From JAEWWD01 sp964440115 (GTDB lineage: Bacteria; Bacillota; Clostridia; Christensenellales; CAG-138), in assembly GCA_964440115.1 (NCBI GenBank), contig CAYTPV010000002.1:186001-250000 (forward strand): a stretch of DNA of 64,000 nucleotides, read 5' to 3'. The translations under genes and the position numbers were made by a program. Positions 61,030-64,000 of this stretch are shown piece by piece (the stretch's first letter is position 1; every line of letters starts with the position of its first letter). Under the pieces are notes generated by a model, which ran no database searches, had not been told where the DNA came from, and worked only from the letters and a program-made list of their open reading frames with translations.

Positions 61030-62292
61030 ATGATGGATCAACAGTATTGGTATGAGGAGCAGAAGCAGCAGCATTTCAGCGGCGGAGATAAACAGGGACG
61101 TGTTAAGTCCGTCTCTATTGCCACGCTGATCATCTGCATGCTCATTACGGCTCTTGTAGGTGGAGCAGTCGGCGGATATATGATCAATAATAATCCGCAG
61201 GCGCAGGTACAGGCTGCATCTCCCGTGCCTACGCAGGAACCTGCTGCCGCAGCCGCGGCTGCGCAGTCGGGAAAACCTTCCGCAGGAATAGTGACTCAGG
61301 CCGCGGCAGACGGCAGCTACACCAAGGCGCAGATTGTACAGATGGCGGCGCCCTCTATTGTAGGCATTGACGTGCAAGGGACTGAAACGGATTTGTTTGG
61401 ACGCAACGCAACCATGCAGGGCAGCGGCAGCGGCATCATCATTTCCGCGGATGGATATATCCTCACCAACAACCATGTTGTGGGGGGAACGCAGAATATC
61501 AAGGTATATCTGCAGGATGATACCGAATATGACGCCAAAATCATCGGCACCGACTCGAAAACAGATTTGGCTGTCATTAAAATTGAAGCTACCGGCCTTA
61601 CCCCTGTCGTAATGGGTGACTCCGACGCGCTGGTGGTAGGCGAGGACGTCGTCGCCATAGGCAATCCGCTTGGCGAATTGCGCGGCACGGCAACCAGCGG
61701 TATGGTCAGCGCCCTGTCGCGTACCATTACCATTGGCGATCAGGAAATGACCCTGCTGCAGACGGACGCGGCAATTAACCCGGGCAACTCCGGCGGCGGT
61801 CTGTTTAACGTTAAGGGTGAACTGATCGGCATCATCAACGCCAAAGTAGCGGCGAACGCTACCGAAGGACTTGGGTTTGCAATCCCCGTCAACAGCGCCA
61901 AACAGGTAATATCCGACCTGAAGGATCATGGCTATGTCAGCGGACGCGCATACCTGGGCGTATACACGCAGAATGTTGCCACACAGTCCGATAGCATGGA
62001 CGGCCGCGGCGACAGCGGCGGTATGAGTGATTTCTTCGGGCTTGGCCAGATGCAGAATGTGGAGACCCGTGTACAGGTGGCGCAGATCGTAGTGGGCGGC
62101 GCGGCCGAAAAGGCGGGTATAAAGACCGGCGACCTGATCCTGCAGGTGAACGACAAAGCAATTACTACGGGAAGTGAACTTGCGCAGGCAATCAGTGAAT
62201 ATAAAGCCGGAGATGTGGCAAATATAAAACTAGAGCGGGACGGAAAAGAACTCAACGTCTCCGTGACATTCGGGGAGTACATCCCCAAGTAA
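61030..62292 (+). CDS. htrA: HtrA/DegP-like membrane-anchored serine protease
   Basis: A 420-residue S1C protease: short cytoplasmic tail, one transmembrane helix (about residues 28-52), a Ala/Gln/Pro-rich linker, a trypsin-like domain (about residues 95-285) with the catalytic triad His in ILTNNHVV, Asp in SKTDLAVIK and Ser in NPGNSGGGLF, and one PDZ domain (about residues 300-418). It degrades or refolds damaged exported proteins. The ATG at 61030 follows AAAGGAGG, while the open frame reaching back to 60916 lacks a ribosome site and covers the promoter. Confidence 0.95.
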   Translation: MMDQQYWYEEQKQQHFSGGDKQGRVKSVSIATLIICMLITALVGGAVGGYMINNNPQAQVQAASPVPTQEPAAAAAAAQSGKPSAGIVTQAAADGSYTKAQIVQMAAPSIVGIDVQGTETDLFGRNATMQGSGSGIIISADGYILTNNHVVGGTQNIKVYLQDDTEYDAKIIGTDSKTDLAVIKIEATGLTPVVMGDSDALVVGEDVVAIGNPLGELRGTATSGMVSALSRTITIGDQEMTLLQTDAAINPGNSGGGLFNVKGELIGIINAKVAANATEGLGFAIPVNSAKQVISDLKDHGYVSGRAYLGVYTQNVATQSDSMDGRGDSGGMSDFFGLGQMQNVETRVQVAQIVVGGAAEKAGIKTGDLILQVNDKAITTGSELAQAISEYKAGDVANIKLERDGKELNVSVTFGEYIPK

Positions 62293-62342
62293 GGTCATAA
62301 CGCCAGAACAGGCGATGACATACCCCCAACCATCCTTAGAAG

Positions 62343-62378
62343 GCAATGCCCGGCTCCCCCCGGGCATTGCTGTTTTTT
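62343..62378 (+). terminator. Terminator of htrA
   Basis: Eleven-base arms GCAATGCCCGG (62343-62353) and CCGGGCATTGC (62360-62370), six-base loop, then TGTTTTTT. Confidence 0.85.
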
Positions 62379-62460
62379 GGGTAAAAGAACCACCGCCACT
62401 TCAATTCGTAAGCTGGGAAAATGCATCGGCTTAGCTCGCCGGAAGGTTATTTTGGCATAG

Positions 62461-62483
62461 AAAAAGCGGGTGCTGCCCGCTTT
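62461..62483 (-). terminator. Terminator of zapA
   Basis: Arms AAAGCGGG (62463-62470) and CCCGCTTT (62476-62483) with T-run on the minus strand, 27 bp after the zapA stop. Confidence 0.7.
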
Positions 62484-62509
62484 GATGCTGATCAATGATT
62501 ATTCGGTTT

Positions 62510-62842
62510 TCAGCGCCCCAGCGTGGTTTCCTCAAACGGATACTTGACGGGCGCTTTTGCCGATTTCCGCTGAGGCATAACCGGCGTGGATAGGTGCCGC
62601 AGTTCATCGATGCGGCGGTCGAGTTCTGCATATTGCTGCCTGAGCTTAAACAGCTCGTCCGCCATGTTCAGCGCGCTCAGCATAACACAGGTGCTGGTGC
62701 TCAAGGCGGGATGTGCCTTTTGCAGTTCATCAACCTTTTCATCTACGTAAGCAGCTACGCTTTTGATATAGGTTTCGTCCTCCTGACCGCATAGGTGAAC
62801 TGTCTGTCCGGCCACATGGACAGTTACACGCGTCTTCTGCAT
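62510..62842 (-). CDS. zapA: Cell division protein ZapA
   Basis: A 110-residue ZapA-type protein: an N-terminal globular head (RVTVHVAGQTVHLCGQEDETYI) and a C-terminal coiled coil (ADELFKLRQQYAELDRRIDEL). ZapA cross-links FtsZ filaments at midcell. Residues 92-110 are a short basic tail. The gene is alone and diverges from the decarboxylase subunit gene. Confidence 0.88.
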   Translation of the reverse strand: MQKTRVTVHVAGQTVHLCGQEDETYIKSVAAYVDEKVDELQKAHPALSTSTCVMLSALNMADELFKLRQQYAELDRRIDELRHLSTPVMPQRKSAKAPVKYPFEETTLGR

Positions 62843-63110
62843 GTACCCTTTAACCCCCGGTTTTATGACTTTTTACCAGTATACCCCCAATTAGACTGTG
62901 TTGCAAGGGGAAAGCAGACATTATGGCTGGTCGATATAAGTAAATAAAATATTGTATTGCAAATATATGTGATATAATGTAATCTCCGGGTGAATCGTGA
63001 TATAATACAAATCGCATACAGATTGTGAAACAGGGTGCTTTTCCTGTCCAATCTTTCATTATTTATTACCTATTTGCAATCATACAATAGAAAGGGGAAT
63101 ACTAGGGTTC

Positions 63111-64000
63111 ATGGACGCATTAAAAGGACTTTTAAGCGGCGTATTTTCATTTCAATGGCAGTATCTGATTATGTATGCCATCGGCGGCGTATTGATTTAT
63201 CTTGCCATTGCCAAGGATTATGAGCCAATGCTGCTGCTGCCCATTGGATTTGGAGCGATCGTCGTCAACCTGCCGCTTGCGGTTATCTGGGGTACGGCTG
63301 CTGAACCCGGCCTGCTGCAGGTGCTTCATAAGGCGGGCATACTCACAGAGCTGTTCCCGGCGCTCATATTCGTCGGAATCGGCGCGATGACGGATTTTCG
63401 GCCGCTGTTTGCCTCACCTAAAATGATGTTTTTCGGGGCGGCGGCGCAATTCGGTATTTTCTTCACCATTATGGCCGTCATAGGGTTGGATAAACTGTTT
63501 CCGGCGTTGAACTTCTCACTCAAAGACGCGGCGTCCATAGGCATCATCGGCGCGGCGGACGGTCCGACTTCCATCGTTGTCGCCTCGCAGTTCTCACCGA
63601 AGCTGCTCGGCCCCATATCCGTTGCGGCATATTCCTATATGTCGCTGGTGCCGATTATACAGCCTCCTGTCATCCGTGCGATTACGACGAAAAAGGAACG
63701 CTGCATCCGCATGCGTTACGGCGATGTGACTCTGCCCAAGTGGCTAATGGTGCTTTTCCCCATAGGCGTTACCGTCATTTCCGGCATACTGGCGCCTTCG
63801 AGCACGCCGCTGATCGGCCTTCTGATGTTCGGCAATCTTCTGCGCGAAGCGGGCGTGGTTGACAGGCTGTTTAAGGCAGCGCAGAACGAGCTTTCCAATA
63901 TCGTGACATTGCTGCTGGGCATTACGATTGGCGCGACAATGTATTATGAAAGCTTCCTGAGCACGCAGACACTGGTTATTCTTGCTCTGGGCCTTGTGGC
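63111..64000 (+). CDS. Na+-translocating decarboxylase beta subunit (OadB/GcdB), 3' partial
   Basis: At least 296 residues of a polytopic membrane protein that couples decarboxylation of oxaloacetate, glutaconyl-CoA or methylmalonyl-CoA to Na+ export. Family motifs: LLLPIGFGAIVVNLP, then ALIFVGIGAMTDFRPL, the membrane-reentrant IGIIGAADGPTSIVVA with Na+-site residues, and APSSTPLIGLLMFGNLLRE. It runs off the window, so the rest and any partner subunits (biotin carrier, carboxyltransferase) are not visible. Start at 63111, with AAAGGGGAA upstream. Confidence 0.92.
   Translation, partial: MDALKGLLSGVFSFQWQYLIMYAIGGVLIYLAIAKDYEPMLLLPIGFGAIVVNLPLAVIWGTAAEPGLLQVLHKAGILTELFPALIFVGIGAMTDFRPLFASPKMMFFGAAAQFGIFFTIMAVIGLDKLFPALNFSLKDAASIGIIGAADGPTSIVVASQFSPKLLGPISVAAYSYMSLVPIIQPPVIRAITTKKERCIRMRYGDVTLPKWLMVLFPIGVTVISGILAPSSTPLIGLLMFGNLLREAGVVDRLFKAAQNELSNIVTLLLGITIGATMYYESFLSTQTLVILALGLV

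Overview
The window looks like chromosome of a Gram-positive, endospore-forming anaerobe of the Clostridia type. Direct support comes from a threonine T-box ahead of thrS, a Tlp-type small acid-soluble spore protein, a YtxC-like sporulation protein, two multi-subunit sugar PTS systems, a lipobox lipoprotein, ZapA, a FeoA-FeoB iron importer, a corrinoid protein and a Na+-translocating decarboxylase subunit. I see no phage, IS element, CRISPR array, tRNA or rRNA. The organism is inferred from gene content only.

1-12.7 kb: an amidohydrolase cut by the window edge, a flavodoxin-like protein, a HAD phosphatase and CutC on the plus strand. Then comes a long minus-strand amino-sugar operon: GntR regulator, mannose-family PTS IIC-IID-IIA-IIB, a membrane protein, a Gfo/Idh oxidoreductase, NagA, a cytoplasmic ceramidase-like amidase, a SIS protein and a HAD phosphatase. 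The regulator's promoter overlaps an inverted-repeat operator. 12.8-16.1 kb: an MDR dehydrogenase, a second GntR regulator with three operator-like boxes upstream, and NagB, which completes amino-sugar breakdown.

16.4-28.2 kb: a phosphodiester glycosidase paired with a degenerate LCP protein, an M20 hydrolase, an orphan corrinoid protein, a hairpin-rich intergenic island, and an export locus (TetR, two HlyD-type adaptors, two ABC half-exporters). 28.2-32.3 kb: DeoC, a membrane M28 peptidase, and an Lrp regulator with alanine dehydrogenase. 32.3-35.7 kb: a decaying sugar ABC operon in which only the sugar-phosphate isomerase is intact; the kinase, oxidoreductase, ATPase and binding protein are broken. 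35.8-41.1 kb: a SorC regulator converging on a glucitol-type PTS operon (gutM, IIC, IIB, IIA, SAF-domain dehydrogenase, HPr-like protein).

41.4-44.1 kb is the most striking locus: a Family 2A encapsulin shell protein, a cysteine desulfurase with a cargo-type N-terminal extension, and a spore protein Tlp, in a row on the minus strand. 44.3-51.9 kb: a lipoprotein, a GGDEF cyclase, ThyA-DHFR, FeoA-FeoB under a probable metal-responsive operator, and a MATE exporter. 52-56.1 kb: thrS with its T-box, a GNAT protein fused to a GreA/Rnk-like domain, and YtxC. 56.4-64 kb: a creatininase-family hydrolase, a cyclophilin/acyl-ACP thioesterase/DUF368 operon, a second MATE exporter, an HtrA protease, ZapA, and the start of a decarboxylase beta subunit that runs off the window.
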